From positions 1 to 64,000 of the forward strand of contig NZ_JAKNQJ010000010.1 of NCBI RefSeq assembly GCF_022662335.1: a stretch of DNA of 64,000 nucleotides. Direction: 5' to 3'. The position numbers and the translations under genes were made by a program. Source of the stretch: Sphingomonas sp. CROZ-RG-20F-R02-07 (GTDB lineage: Bacteria; Pseudomonadota; Alphaproteobacteria; Sphingomonadales; Sphingomonadaceae). Each line of letters starts with the position of its first letter. The first letter of the stretch is position 1. The notes under the pieces were generated by a model. It made no database searches, was not told the DNA's origin, and saw nothing but the letters and a program-made list of their open reading frames with translations. Of this stretch, positions 16,524 to 25,799 are shown in pieces.

Positions 16524-19500
16524 TCAGAACCGCACGCTGACCGAGCCCTTGCCGCCGTAATCGCGCCATTCACTGGAGCGCATGACATAGCCGGTCGCGC
16601 CGATGCGGATATGCGTGGAGACGATGAGGTCGATCCCGCCGCTCGCATCGAGATTGTCGCGGCCGAGGCGGTCGCCGGTGACGCCGAACGCCGGCCCCGT
16701 GCCCCCGAACGTCTCCAGCCGCGTCGAATAGAGCCGGTCCCAGGTGCGCAGATAGGCGGCCGAGGCATGCGGCTCGATCACGAGATCGCCCCCGATCGGA
16801 TAGGAGGCCGCGATCCGCGCGCCCGCCGTTCCGAATTCGTTGTGGCGGCGCTCGGCGGCCACGTTCAGCGCGGCGGGGCCGCCGATCTCGGCAAAGCCGT
16901 CTGCGCGCGACCGGTCGTAATCGTAGCGCACGAACGGGGTGAGCGAGACCGGGCCCTGCAGCAGCGCGAAGCCCAGCTCGCCGAAGGCCTGCGTCGTGCG
17001 GATCTCATAGGCGGCGATATAGGCGCCGGCGAGGCCGGGCACGTCCACCGTGCGCGTGGTGTCGACATGGTGCCAGGCCTGGGTCACGCCCGCGGTGGCG
17101 TTCAGCCGGCCGCCGAGGGCTGCATAGCTGATGCTGCCGCCGATCAGGTCGGTCTCGATATCGGCGCGGCTGGCGAGCGCGGGCACGCGCAGCTTGTCGT
17201 CGAAATAGCCGCCGCTGACGCCGATCCGGAAGCCGGCCACCGCATAGTCGATGCCGCCATAGACGCCGATCCGGTTGGTGTGGAAGCCGAACGCCTGTGC
17301 CTGGTCGCGCGAATAGGCATAGGTGTCGAGCCCCTGCATCCAGAGGCCGAGACCGTCACCCTGCGCCACGCGCGCGCGGTCGAGGATCGCGTCGCGGACG
17401 CGGCGGTCGCTGTCGATCATCGCGGTCGGGATGGTCGCGTGGATCTCGCCCGACAGCCGGTTGAACGCCTGGCCGGCGCCGTTCGCGGTCTGGACGAGCA
17501 CCGCGTTGTAGACCGTATCGCCAAGCCCGCGCGCCGCGACCGCATTGGCCACCGCCACGCCGTTGGGCGCGGTCGCCTGCGAGGCGAAGCTGATATCGTT
17601 GCGCCCGAGCGACAGCGTCACCGCATTCGCGCCATAGGTGAGCGCCGGCGTGAGGAAGGCGAGATTGGAGGTCGCGCCGGCGAATTGCCCGGTCACCCCG
17701 CCCGCCGCGGTGAGGATCGTGTAGCTGGTGAGCGGCGCATAGACGCCGCTCGCCGCCAGCACCTGCACCGTGCCGCCCGACAGCGTCGCGGTGCCGGTGA
17801 CGTTGGTCCGGTCCGCCTGGCCCGCCGCATTGGCCTCGACCTGGTAGATCGAACCCGCCGCGAACGCGACATTGCCCGCGACGTTGAGCGTGCCGATCGA
17901 ATTGCCCGGCGCGAAGATGCCCCCGCTCGCGACCGTGGTGGAGCCGACCGTGCCGTTGCCGCCGAGCGTCCCACCCATGAACACCGTGACCGGCGACGTG
18001 ATGCTGCCGTTCACCGCCAGGCGACCGCCCGTGATCGTCGTCGGGCCGGCATAGGTGTTGGTGCCGGTCAGGTTGAGCGATCCGGCGCCGCTCTTCGTCA
18101 GGCTGCCATTGCCGGTGATCGAGCCCGCAAAGCTGGTGTTGCCCGCCTGGTTCACCGTCAGCGCGCCGTTCGCGATGTTGACGGTGGCACCGGTGCTGGC
18201 GCCCGAGAGCTGCGCGATCGTCTGCGTGTTGCCCGACAGGTCGTAGGTGCCGGTGCCCTCCGCATCGAGCATCGTCGAGGCGGCAACGGGCGTCGACAGC
18301 CGGATCGACCCGCCGTTCAGCACGGTCGTGCCGGTGAAGCCGTAGTTGCTGCCGAACACGACGCTGCCCGCGCCCTGCTTCACGAAGGTGCCCGATCCCG
18401 TCAGCGCGCCGGCGAAGGTGTAGCTGTCGGAGCGGCTGGAGATCAGCGTGCCGTTGTCGGCGAGCGTCCCGGTGAAGTTGCCGCCGGTGCCGACCTGCAC
18501 CGTGCCGTTGTTGACGAAGGTTCCGCCCTGCGTACCGGTTACGAGCAGCGTGCTGCCCGCATCGACGGTGTTGGTGCCGGTGTTGCGGAGGCTGTTGGTG
18601 CCGTCCAGCGTCGCGGTGCCCGTGCCGGTGAAGAGCACGCCGCCCGTGCCCATCACGGTCGCGGCGCCGAAGGTGCTACCGCCCGATGCGGTGCCGCTGC
18701 GCACCACCAGAGTGCCGTTGTCGGCATAGGTGGACGAGGTGTAGCCCGCGATTCCGGTGGTGCCGTTCGCGACCTCGAACGCGGCGCCGCTGGCGATCGT
18801 CGTGGCGTTCACCGCGGTCGTGCCGGTCGGAGGCGCGGTCCAGTAGCCGCTCTGCACGGTCAGGTTGTCGAAGCCCGAGAAGTTCGCCACCTGCTGCGTC
18901 GCGGTCGCCCGGCCGCTGGTGCCGATCAGCACCGCGGCATCGGTGCCGCCCCCGCCCGCGACGGTGCCGGTGATCGCCGAACCGGTGCGCAGGATCACGG
19001 TGTCGTTGGTCGCGCCCAGCTGCACCGCGATGCCGTTCGCGCCCGCAATCGCGCCGCTGTTGTCGAGCGTCGTCGTGCCCGAGGCGAGGATGCCGGGCCC
19101 GCCCGAACTGGAGACGCTGCCCAGATTGACGATGCTGTTGGTCGCCCCCACCGCGTCGATGCCGGCGACCGCGCCCGAGACGCTCGCGCCCGATGCGACC
19201 GTCACGCTGTTGGCGCCCGGCGGATCGATGAACACGCCGTAACCGCCCGCCGACGACACCGCGCCGTTGACCGCGAGCGTGACGCCCCCGCCCGTGCCAT
19301 TGGCGATCAGGTGGATGGCGTCCGCATTGGCGCCCCGCGCGCTGGCCGATCCGACCACCGCGTTGATCGTGCCCGTGGTCGCTGCGGCATAGATCGCATC
19401 GGCGCGGTACACCTGGCCGGTGCTCGCATTGGTCGCGATCGTGCCCGTCGAGGACGCGCTGCCGATGTTGAGCGTGACGCCGGTGCCGCCCGTGACATAG

Positions 19501-22310
19501 ACGCCCGCGCCGCCATCGCCGCTCGCATTGGCCGTCGTCGCGTTGACGGTGACCTTGCCGCCAGCGTCGCCGAAGATCGCGTTGCCCAGCGCCGCGCTCA
19601 CGGTGCCGCTGGTGATCGACAGGTTGCCGGTGTTGGCATGACCTTCGACCGCATAGCTGTTCTGCCCGGTCGCGGTCGTCGTGCCGGCGTTGATCGTCAG
19701 GTCCGCGGTGCGGCTGCGCCCGTAGATCGACGAGACCTGGCCGCCCGTCGTGGAGGTCGTGCCGGCGGTGATGCTCACCGCACCGCCCCCCGTGCCCAGC
19801 ACTGCGTTCGCGTTATAGCCCGCGGTCGAGGCGGTGCCGCTGACGATCGTGACCGCGCCCGCGCCCGAGGCATAGCCGATGACGCCGTCCGACGTCATCC
19901 CGCCCGCGCCGGTGCCCGTCGCGGTGGTCGTGGTGGTGCCGGCGTTGATCGTGATGTTGCCGTCGGTCGTCTGCGCATAGATCGCCTGCGACCCGACGCC
20001 GGACGTGCTGGCGGTGGTGCTCGTCAGGTTGATCGCGCCCGTAGTGGAGACGATGTTGATCGCGTTGGCGCCCGTGCCCGAGGTGGTCGCGCTGGTGCTG
20101 GTGATCGTGTTCGCGCCCGTCGAGGCGCCGACATTGATGCCGACCGAACCCGCGCCGCTGGTCGACACCGCGTTGCTCGCGATCGTCAGCGTGTTGGCGT
20201 CGGACGCGACGTTGATCGCGTTGGCGGTCGCGCCGCCGGTGGTGACGGTGCCGGTGTTGTTGACCGACAAAGCGGCGGTGCTGGCGGTGGTGCCCGGCGC
20301 GCCGAACGTCGTCTTCGCGCGACCAGCCTCGACGTCGATGCCGCGCGCGGTCGTGCCCGCCGTCGAGATCGTGCCGCTGTTCGTCACCGATACCGCGCCG
20401 GTCAGGCTGAACGCGTCGATGCCGTTGGCATAACGCTGCGATGCGGCGTCGGTCTGGCCGGCCGCCGCGCGTGTGGTGCCCACCGTCGTGACGTTGCCCG
20501 TACTGGTGATCGAGAGGGCGCCGCTGCTGGTCAAGCCAAGGATGGCGTAACCGCCATTGCCGATCGCCGACACCGTGCCGCTGGTGATCGTCAGGTTGCC
20601 GCCACCCACGGCTTGGCCTTGGATGCCGAACGTGTTGCCCGTACCGGTATAGACGAGGCTGCCGCTGGTGATGGCGAGATTGCCGGTGCCCGCCTCGATC
20701 GCGCTAAGGCCGATCCCATTCAGCGACGTAGCCCTGCTCGACGCCACCGCTGTCAGCGCCATACTGCCGCTGGCGATCGTGGTATCGGCCGTTCCGTTGG
20801 CGCTGACGCTGATCCCGCTGCCGCCGCCCGTGATCGAATTGCTGGTGAGATTTACCGCATCGCTCTGGACGGAAATGGCCTGCGCGTTGCCCGTCCCCAT
20901 GTTCTTGACCAGCCCGCTGGTCACGGTGGCAAGCCCGGCTCCCTGGACGACAATGCCCGAACCGTTGTTCGTATCGATCTCGGTGCTCGCGATCGTCGTC
21001 GGGCCGGCCGTGACCGAGATGCCCGTGCCGTTCGTCACCGCGATCGTGCCGCTCGTGATCGAAACCGGCGCGGTCGTATTGCCGCTGGCGACGACGATGC
21101 CCGAGGCGCCTGTGCCCGAAGCGTTGATCGTCGTGCTGGCGATCGTGGTGGCGCCGGTCATGACCCCGGTGCCGATCGGCCTCACATTGATGGCGGTGGC
21201 ATTCGCGCCCGTCATCGTGATCGTGCCGCTGGTGATCGCCGTGGTGCCCGCGCCGTTGGGCGTCGCATAGATGCCGGAGGTATTGGCACCGGCGCTGGTG
21301 ATCGAGCCGCTGGTGACGTTGGCCGAGGCATAGCCGATGCCGTTCGGGCCGGAGGTGAAGTTGCCGCCCTCGTTGCCGCCGAGCACCAGGGCATAGCCGC
21401 TGTTCGCGCCATCGAGCTGGATCGTGCCGCTGCGCACCGTGATGGCGTTGCCGCCCTGGATGCTGATGCCATCCGAATTCTGGGTGGTGTGAACGGTGCC
21501 GCTGGTGAGGTCGAGCGTGCCGTCGGCCGCGGCGATGATCCCCGCCTGGCCCTGGCCGAAGGCGTTGGTGGTGCCCGCCGTCACCACCGCGCTGGTGCCG
21601 GCATTGACGAAGATCGCGGTGCCGTTGGTGCCGGCGCTGTTGGTCAGGCTGGCGGTGCCGCTGTTCAGGATCACCCGGTCGCCCTGTGCGATGATCGCGT
21701 TGGGCTGGTTGGCGGCGCCCGTCGATTGGGCGGTGACGACGTTGATCGTGGTCAGCGACGCCAACGCGGCCGTTCCACCCGTGGTGCCGGTATAGATGCC
21801 GCGCAGGCCGCCATCGGCCTCGTTGGCGTTGATCGTGATCGTCCCCCCGTTCGTCACGACCGCGATGCCGCGGCCATTGGCGGCGTTGGTGGCGTCGACC
21901 TTGCCGGTCTGGGTGATGGCCACGGTGCCGCCTTGCGCGGAGGCGAAGATGCCGTTGCTCGCGCCGGTGCCGGTGATGGTGGCGTTCACGTCCTTTATGT
22001 TGACGTTGCCCGTGCCGCTGTTGGCCGCATAGATCGCCGCGTTGGTGCCGGGCGTGGCGGTGCCTGAGCCCGGATTGGCCGCGATCACTGTGTCCAGGTC
22101 GAGGCTGATGTCGCCCGTCGCGGTCGTGGCGCTGACGGTAGTCGGCCCGCCCGAAATCGTGCCGCCATTCTGATAGTTGGTGGGGCCGGTAAAGCTCTGG
22201 TTCTGCGCCGCGGCCGGTTGGACGACGAGCGTCGAGCCGAGTGCCGAGCCGAGCAGCGCCATGTTGCGCACCGAGGAACGCATGCGCACCGCCGTACCGA
22301 TCGAAACCAT
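16524..22310 (-). CDS. Giant autotransporter adhesin-like protein (type Va secretion)
   Basis: 1,928 aa. It has a long signal peptide (cleavage near VQPAAAQ), then a passenger of about 1,600 residues made of Gly/Thr/Ser/Ala-rich beta-helix rungs with recurring phrases such as ITSGTVSA, VTSGSITS, INAGTTTT and ITAGTTST. Autotransporter-associated repeats follow (GTYDLSGNTQTIAQLSG, SLTKSGAGSLNLTGTNTY). The C-terminal barrel, about 270 residues, ends in GSVSVRF. The start ATG 22310 follows AGGGGGAATGAC. Likely surface-displayed and possibly adhesive. Highly repetitive DNA makes copy-number variation likely. Between it and the FNT gene lie only 45 bp. Confidence 0.93.
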   Translation of the reverse strand: MVSIGTAVRMRSSVRNMALLGSALGSTLVVQPAAAQNQSFTGPTNYQNGGTISGGPTTVSATTATGDISLDLDTVIAANPGSGTATPGTNAAIYAANSGTGNVNIKDVNATITGTGASNGIFASAQGGTVAITQTGKVDATNAANGRGIAVVTNGGTITINANEADGGLRGIYTGTTGGTAALASLTTINVVTAQSTGAANQPNAIIAQGDRVILNSGTASLTNSAGTNGTAIFVNAGTSAVVTAGTTNAFGQGQAGIIAAADGTLDLTSGTVHTTQNSDGISIQGGNAITVRSGTIQLDGANSGYALVLGGNEGGNFTSGPNGIGYASANVTSGSITSAGANTSGIYATPNGAGTTAITSGTITMTGANATAINVRPIGTGVMTGATTIASTTINASGTGASGIVVASGNTTAPVSITSGTIAVTNGTGISVTAGPTTIASTEIDTNNGSGIVVQGAGLATVTSGLVKNMGTGNAQAISVQSDAVNLTSNSITGGGSGISVSANGTADTTIASGSMALTAVASSRATSLNGIGLSAIEAGTGNLAITSGSLVYTGTGNTFGIQGQAVGGGNLTITSGTVSAIGNGGYAILGLTSSGALSITSTGNVTTVGTTRAAAGQTDAASQRYANGIDAFSLTGAVSVTNSGTISTAGTTARGIDVEAGRAKTTFGAPGTTASTAALSVNNTGTVTTGGATANAINVASDANTLTIASNAVSTSGAGSVGINVGASTGANTITSTSATTSGTGANAINIVSTTGAINLTSTTASTSGVGSQAIYAQTTDGNITINAGTTTTTATGTGAGGMTSDGVIGYASGAGAVTIVSGTASTAGYNANAVLGTGGGAVSITAGTTSTTGGQVSSIYGRSRTADLTINAGTTTATGQNSYAVEGHANTGNLSITSGTVSAALGNAIFGDAGGKVTVNATTANASGDGGAGVYVTGGTGVTLNIGSASSTGTIATNASTGQVYRADAIYAAATTGTINAVVGSASARGANADAIHLIANGTGGGVTLAVNGAVSSAGGYGVFIDPPGANSVTVASGASVSGAVAGIDAVGATNSIVNLGSVSSSGGPGILASGTTTLDNSGAIAGANGIAVQLGATNDTVILRTGSAITGTVAGGGGTDAAVLIGTSGRATATQQVANFSGFDNLTVQSGYWTAPPTGTTAVNATTIASGAAFEVANGTTGIAGYTSSTYADNGTLVVRSGTASGGSTFGAATVMGTGGVLFTGTGTATLDGTNSLRNTGTNTVDAGSTLLVTGTQGGTFVNNGTVQVGTGGNFTGTLADNGTLISSRSDSYTFAGALTGSGTFVKQGAGSVVFGSNYGFTGTTVLNGGSIRLSTPVAASTMLDAEGTGTYDLSGNTQTIAQLSGASTGATVNIANGALTVNQAGNTSFAGSITGNGSLTKSGAGSLNLTGTNTYAGPTTITGGRLAVNGSITSPVTVFMGGTLGGNGTVGSTTVASGGIFAPGNSIGTLNVAGNVAFAAGSIYQVEANAAGQADRTNVTGTATLSGGTVQVLAASGVYAPLTSYTILTAAGGVTGQFAGATSNLAFLTPALTYGANAVTLSLGRNDISFASQATAPNGVAVANAVAARGLGDTVYNAVLVQTANGAGQAFNRLSGEIHATIPTAMIDSDRRVRDAILDRARVAQGDGLGLWMQGLDTYAYSRDQAQAFGFHTNRIGVYGGIDYAVAGFRIGVSGGYFDDKLRVPALASRADIETDLIGGSISYAALGGRLNATAGVTQAWHHVDTTRTVDVPGLAGAYIAAYEIRTTQAFGELGFALLQGPVSLTPFVRYDYDRSRADGFAEIGGPAALNVAAERRHNEFGTAGARIAASYPIGGDLVIEPHASAAYLRTWDRLYSTRLETFGGTGPAFGVTGDRLGRDNLDASGGIDLIVSTHIRIGATGYVMRSSEWRDYGGKGSVSVRF

Positions 22311-22536
22311 GTCATTCCCCCTGTTGGCGCCACGCCGGGAGTCGCGTTCGGCAACGGCATCGCGGATATACCCCCGTCGATCCGCGATGCCGGCCCTGCC
22401 CCCTGTCCATGGTCGCCCATGCGACCGGTCAGGCCTAGGAGCGATGGCTTCGGAGCGTCAATCGTCGTACCGGGCACGCCATGGTTTTGGTAAGAAATGA
22501 CGAAGGCGCGATATCCCGCGGCTCGGGAAGAGATCG
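22311..22536. promoter_or_regulatory. Divergent intergenic region, autotransporter / AraC regulator
   Basis: 226 bp separate the divergent starts of the autotransporter and the AraC-family gene. It must hold both promoters unless they are leaderless. I see the ribosome-binding sequences at both ends but no convincing operator repeat or sigma-70 hexamers. Confidence 0.4.
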
Positions 22537-23529
22537 ATGATCGAAAGCGGAAGCCACACGCCCGGCATCGCGGCCGCGGATTTCGGCCTCCCGGCCGGCA
22601 CCGCGCTGCGCTACGAACGGCCCGATCCGGCGCTGGAGGCGCTGTTCCCCAGCTATGCCGTGCTCGATTCCGATCTCGCCCTGCTGGCACCCGACCGGCC
22701 GGTCGAATGGATGCTGCCGGGATGGGCGCAGATCTGGATCGTGCTGACGGCCGGGCCGATCCGCGTGCGCATCGGCAACCGCTCCTATGATCCGCTCAAA
22801 TCGGCGATCCTCTACGGCGTGACGAGCCGCGCCATGCCGACGATGGCAAGCGGCGGGACGACGGTGGTGATCGATGTGAGCCCGCTCGGCTGGGCGCGGC
22901 TGTTCGGCGCCGATGCAGAAGCGCTGCGCGACCGGATCACGCCGCTGGGCGAGGTGCTGCCGACCGAATGGGTCACCGAACTCGTCGACACGCTGCAGGC
23001 CTCGGACCATGCGCTCGAGGTGAAAGACCGGCTTGACGCGTTCCTACTACGCCATCTGGCCCCGCCCAACCGCGACGAGCCGCTGATCGCACGGATCATG
23101 ACGCTGATCGCCGACGATCGCACCGACGATCTGCCCGTGGCGGCCAAGGCCATGGGCATCACCGTCCGGACGCTGCGCCGCCTGTCGAAACGCTATTTCG
23201 GCTTTCCGCCCAAGATCCTGCTGATGCGCAGCCGCATCATCCGCGCGATCGTCCCGATGCTGCTGGACGGCCAGGACACCCCTGCCCCGCCGCCCTATCA
23301 CGACGCCTCGCACTTCAACCGCGACGGCCGCCGCTTTCTCGGCACGACGCCGCGCCGCTTCCGGGCCCTGGCCGTGCCCTATCTCCGCGCCGCGCTGCGC
23401 GCGCGCCGGCAGGTGATCGGCAGCGCCATGCCGGCGCTGGACAGGGCGGGCGACATGCCGCCGGGCACCGCGCCGCCCACAGAGCAGGCCTCTATCGCTC
23501 GCCAGCTCGACCGCGATGCGCAACCCTAG
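22537..23529 (+). CDS. AraC-family transcriptional regulator
   Basis: 330 aa. The N-terminal 200 residues are a sensor-like domain of unknown ligand (SYAVLDSDLALLAP, then WMLPGWAQIWIVL). The C-terminal AraC HTH is visible as DDLPVAAKAMGITVRTLRR and FGFPPKILLMRSRI, followed by YHDASHFNRDGRRFLGTTP, a typical second helix-turn-helix ending. ATG 22537 follows GGAAGAGATCG. Being divergent from the autotransporter gene, it is the obvious candidate regulator of it, though that is positional inference only. Confidence 0.87.
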   Translation: MIESGSHTPGIAAADFGLPAGTALRYERPDPALEALFPSYAVLDSDLALLAPDRPVEWMLPGWAQIWIVLTAGPIRVRIGNRSYDPLKSAILYGVTSRAMPTMASGGTTVVIDVSPLGWARLFGADAEALRDRITPLGEVLPTEWVTELVDTLQASDHALEVKDRLDAFLLRHLAPPNRDEPLIARIMTLIADDRTDDLPVAAKAMGITVRTLRRLSKRYFGFPPKILLMRSRIIRAIVPMLLDGQDTPAPPPYHDASHFNRDGRRFLGTTPRRFRALAVPYLRAALRARRQVIGSAMPALDRAGDMPPGTAPPTEQASIARQLDRDAQP

Positions 23530-23622
23530 ACGAGAGGCTATTGGCCAGACCGGGCGCCGTGCGGCACCACAAGATCGACCCAAGCGGGTTCGCGTCGGCG
23601 CCTCAATTTCGTACCCGCATGA

Positions 23623-24693
23623 TCAACGATGCAGCAGGCGATAGCGAATTTCACTGCAACACCCCAAGACCACCCGCTTGGCACCTTTTATGCTCGGCAC
23701 AATCGCAACGGCGAACAAGGCGATATCGATCCCAGCCACGACGACATCGGCCCCGTGTCGCACGACCGCGATCGACAACAGCGAGAGCGGCAATATCACG
23801 ATATAATATTCGCCCATCAGGATAAAATAGTTTTCGCGGATCCCGACGACGACCGGACGCATTCCAAGATACGCCATCTTGCCCGCAACCAAGAGCGCGT
23901 AGCCGATCAAGGTCAAAAAGAGGAATGGCTCGTCCAGTCGCCAGATCACGACGCCAAGCGCTGCACATTCCACCGGAAAAACCAGATAACGGGCGAGCCT
24001 CTTCACCGCTTGCGGCGATGTCGCGACAACGAAACTTTGGACGCCGGCAGCACGATCGGCTTCGGCATCGCTGAGCTGATGCCACATGATGCCGCGCAGG
24101 CCATAGGCAAACGACCAGCAGCCGATCGCCGATATCCAAGCCGGATCGGACCGCCCCGCCCCGTTCAGGACCACCAGCGCGGCCATCAGGGCCGGGAAGA
24201 GATGCGCGCCGGCGGCATCGGCGAACAGCCCGGCAAGACCACGTGCCTTGAGCCGCAGCGGCGGCAGCGAATAGGCGGCAAACGCGATCCAGGCGCCGCA
24301 ATATGCCGTCAGCAGCGCCGAATCGCCAAGCCATGCGCAGCCGATCGCCATGCCGAGCCCGGCGGGGATCGCCAAAGCGACCGTGATGAAAACAGGCGAT
24401 CGCCCGGCCAGCCGGTTGGGCTTGGCCGCCATCGCATCGTCGGCGCGGTCGCAGGCGTCGTTCAAAATGCTGACGAACGCCGCGCCCGATCCAAGCGCGA
24501 GCAGCAACGCCAGCAACACACGCCAAAGCGAGAATATCGAAACCCCAGTCAGGATCGCGGTGGCGTAGGACACCGCCAGCGCAGGCGCGATCTTGAACTG
24601 CCACCACTCGCCCATACGCAGGATCCGGAAGCCGGGCACGCGGATCACACGCTTGCGCAGCGCCGCTGCAGCGTCAGACTTCACCGCACACAA
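23623..24693 (-). CDS. UbiA-superfamily prenyltransferase
   Basis: 356 aa integral membrane protein, 8-9 helices. The first Asp-rich motif is NDACDRADD (N78-D86, matching NDxxDxxxD) and the second is SDAEADRAAG (D209-x3-D213). These bind Mg-diphosphate of an isoprenyl (or decaprenyl-phosphoribose type) donor and transfer it to an aromatic or other acceptor. The start may be TTG 24693 or GTG 24684; either overlaps the upstream DxDD gene, which points to coupled translation. Context suggests a dedicated prenyl-transfer step in secondary metabolism and not ubiquinone synthesis. The 93 bp to the convergent AraC gene are featureless. Confidence 0.85.
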   Translation of the reverse strand: MCAVKSDAAAALRKRVIRVPGFRILRMGEWWQFKIAPALAVSYATAILTGVSIFSLWRVLLALLLALGSGAAFVSILNDACDRADDAMAAKPNRLAGRSPVFITVALAIPAGLGMAIGCAWLGDSALLTAYCGAWIAFAAYSLPPLRLKARGLAGLFADAAGAHLFPALMAALVVLNGAGRSDPAWISAIGCWSFAYGLRGIMWHQLSDAEADRAAGVQSFVVATSPQAVKRLARYLVFPVECAALGVVIWRLDEPFLFLTLIGYALLVAGKMAYLGMRPVVVGIRENYFILMGEYYIVILPLSLLSIAVVRHGADVVVAGIDIALFAVAIVPSIKGAKRVVLGCCSEIRYRLLHR

Positions 24694-25690
24694 ACCACAA
24701 GGCTGCGATGCAGAATGCCGTGGTCATCTGCTCCGATCCCCAATGCGGCGTATTGGGATGGGGCGGATCAAAACCACGCCCCGCCCACCGCCGGCCGCCA
24801 TGATAGACTGCTGCGATCGGCCAGGCACCCGATGCTATCTGCAGCTCGACCAACCGGGCGATCCAGGCGGGCGGGACGGCCGCACCGCAAAGCCGCGCGG
24901 CGCCGATCGCCAGCGCGATATCCAGCGCGCTCATGGGATCGACGTTCGTCAGCGGCGCCACGAGGTGCACGCATCGTTCCGGTGCGGCGGTGGCGATGGC
25001 GCGCGCGATGAAATATCGAACCACGAACGGGTTGTCGTACCATTTATCACTTGCCGCCTCCCGGCCCTCGACAATGATAGAGACCAGATACCTCACCACA
25101 TGTTCCCGGCCGACGAAATCTTGAAGGTAGAAAAGGCAATTGGCGTTGACCACAGCGTCCACATCGCCCCGCCTGGCCGAAGTCAGTCGAAAGAATTGCA
25201 CGAGCACCGGCAGGTGGCGCAGTTGACGCAGCATGATCATGCGGTGCCGCCGCGTGGTCCAGCGTAAACGCGGGATCACCCAGGTCAGGAACAGGCCGTC
25301 GCCTCGCCGGTTCGCTAGCAAGATCTGGCGGTTGTCTGGCACTTCGCCGGATGACAGCAGGGCCGTCGAAGCGCATGCGCTGTCGTCGAGATCGGGCGGT
25401 AGGGTACAATGATAGGGATGATCGCGCGTCCAGTGTTTCCACAAGCCGTCGCCGTCCATTTCACCCAACAGAAACGCGCGCGCCCGCTCGGCGATACCAG
25501 CCGCCGCCGGCACGTCGGCAAGCACGGTCAAGATGACCGCGGTTGGAAAAACGGATGGATCGGCGACGCAGCCCCGTCGCATCTCCGGATCGGTCGTCAT
25601 CAGCACCGGCACTTCGCCGGAGGCGAGCTGCGTGTCTTCCATGAATTCTATCGCCTTGCGCATCGACGCGGCGAGACACGTGTCCTTCAT
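24674..25690 (-). CDS. Alpha-alpha-barrel protein with DxDD motif, terpene cyclase-like
   Basis: About 338 aa, soluble helical protein. It contains CVADPSVFPTAV and PPDLDDSACASTALL; the DLDD (D100-x-D102-D103) is followed by SA as in the DxDDTA protonation motif of class II terpene/squalene cyclases. QW-type signatures of squalene-hopene cyclases are not clear, and it is shorter than those enzymes, nearer one cyclase domain. It may therefore be a small class II cyclase, a degenerate relative, or a non-catalytic alpha-alpha barrel. ATG 25690 is my choice; the frame is open to 25813, which would overlap the divergent permease gene, and ATG 25663 is also possible. It is coupled to the UbiA gene. 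Confidence 0.6.
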   Translation of the reverse strand: MKDTCLAASMRKAIEFMEDTQLASGEVPVLMTTDPEMRRGCVADPSVFPTAVILTVLADVPAAAGIAERARAFLLGEMDGDGLWKHWTRDHPYHCTLPPDLDDSACASTALLSSGEVPDNRQILLANRRGDGLFLTWVIPRLRWTTRRHRMIMLRQLRHLPVLVQFFRLTSARRGDVDAVVNANCLFYLQDFVGREHVVRYLVSIIVEGREAASDKWYDNPFVVRYFIARAIATAAPERCVHLVAPLTNVDPMSALDIALAIGAARLCGAAVPPAWIARLVELQIASGAWPIAAVYHGGRRWAGRGFDPPHPNTPHWGSEQMTTAFCIAALWFVCGEV

Positions 25691-25799
25691 GCCGGCGGTG
25701 AAAGCGTAAGACGGTTCATAGCCAACCTTGTATGGAGCCGGCCTGCGGCATGCAACTGGGCGATGGACATGCCCGCAAACTACTTGTAGGCCACCGGAA
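25691..25799. promoter_or_regulatory. Short divergent promoter region of the novel biosynthetic cluster
   Basis: Only about 109 bp separate the chosen starts of the leftward pair (DxDD protein, UbiA) and the rightward four-gene operon. Both sets would be controlled from here. No clear operator repeat was recognised. Confidence 0.35.

Noticed and set aside
16611..22067. An open frame of 1,818 codons on the plus strand opposite the autotransporter
   Set aside because: It mirrors the GC-rich repetitive autotransporter codons, is Arg/Gly/Asp/Ala-rich with no recognisable domain, and has no ribosome-binding site. The minus-strand frame has a signal peptide, repeats and a barrel.
17700..22100. Regularly spaced short repeats that could suggest a CRISPR-like array
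   Set aside because: The repeats are imperfect, in frame and encode beta-helix rungs; there are no constant-length unique spacers and no cas genes.
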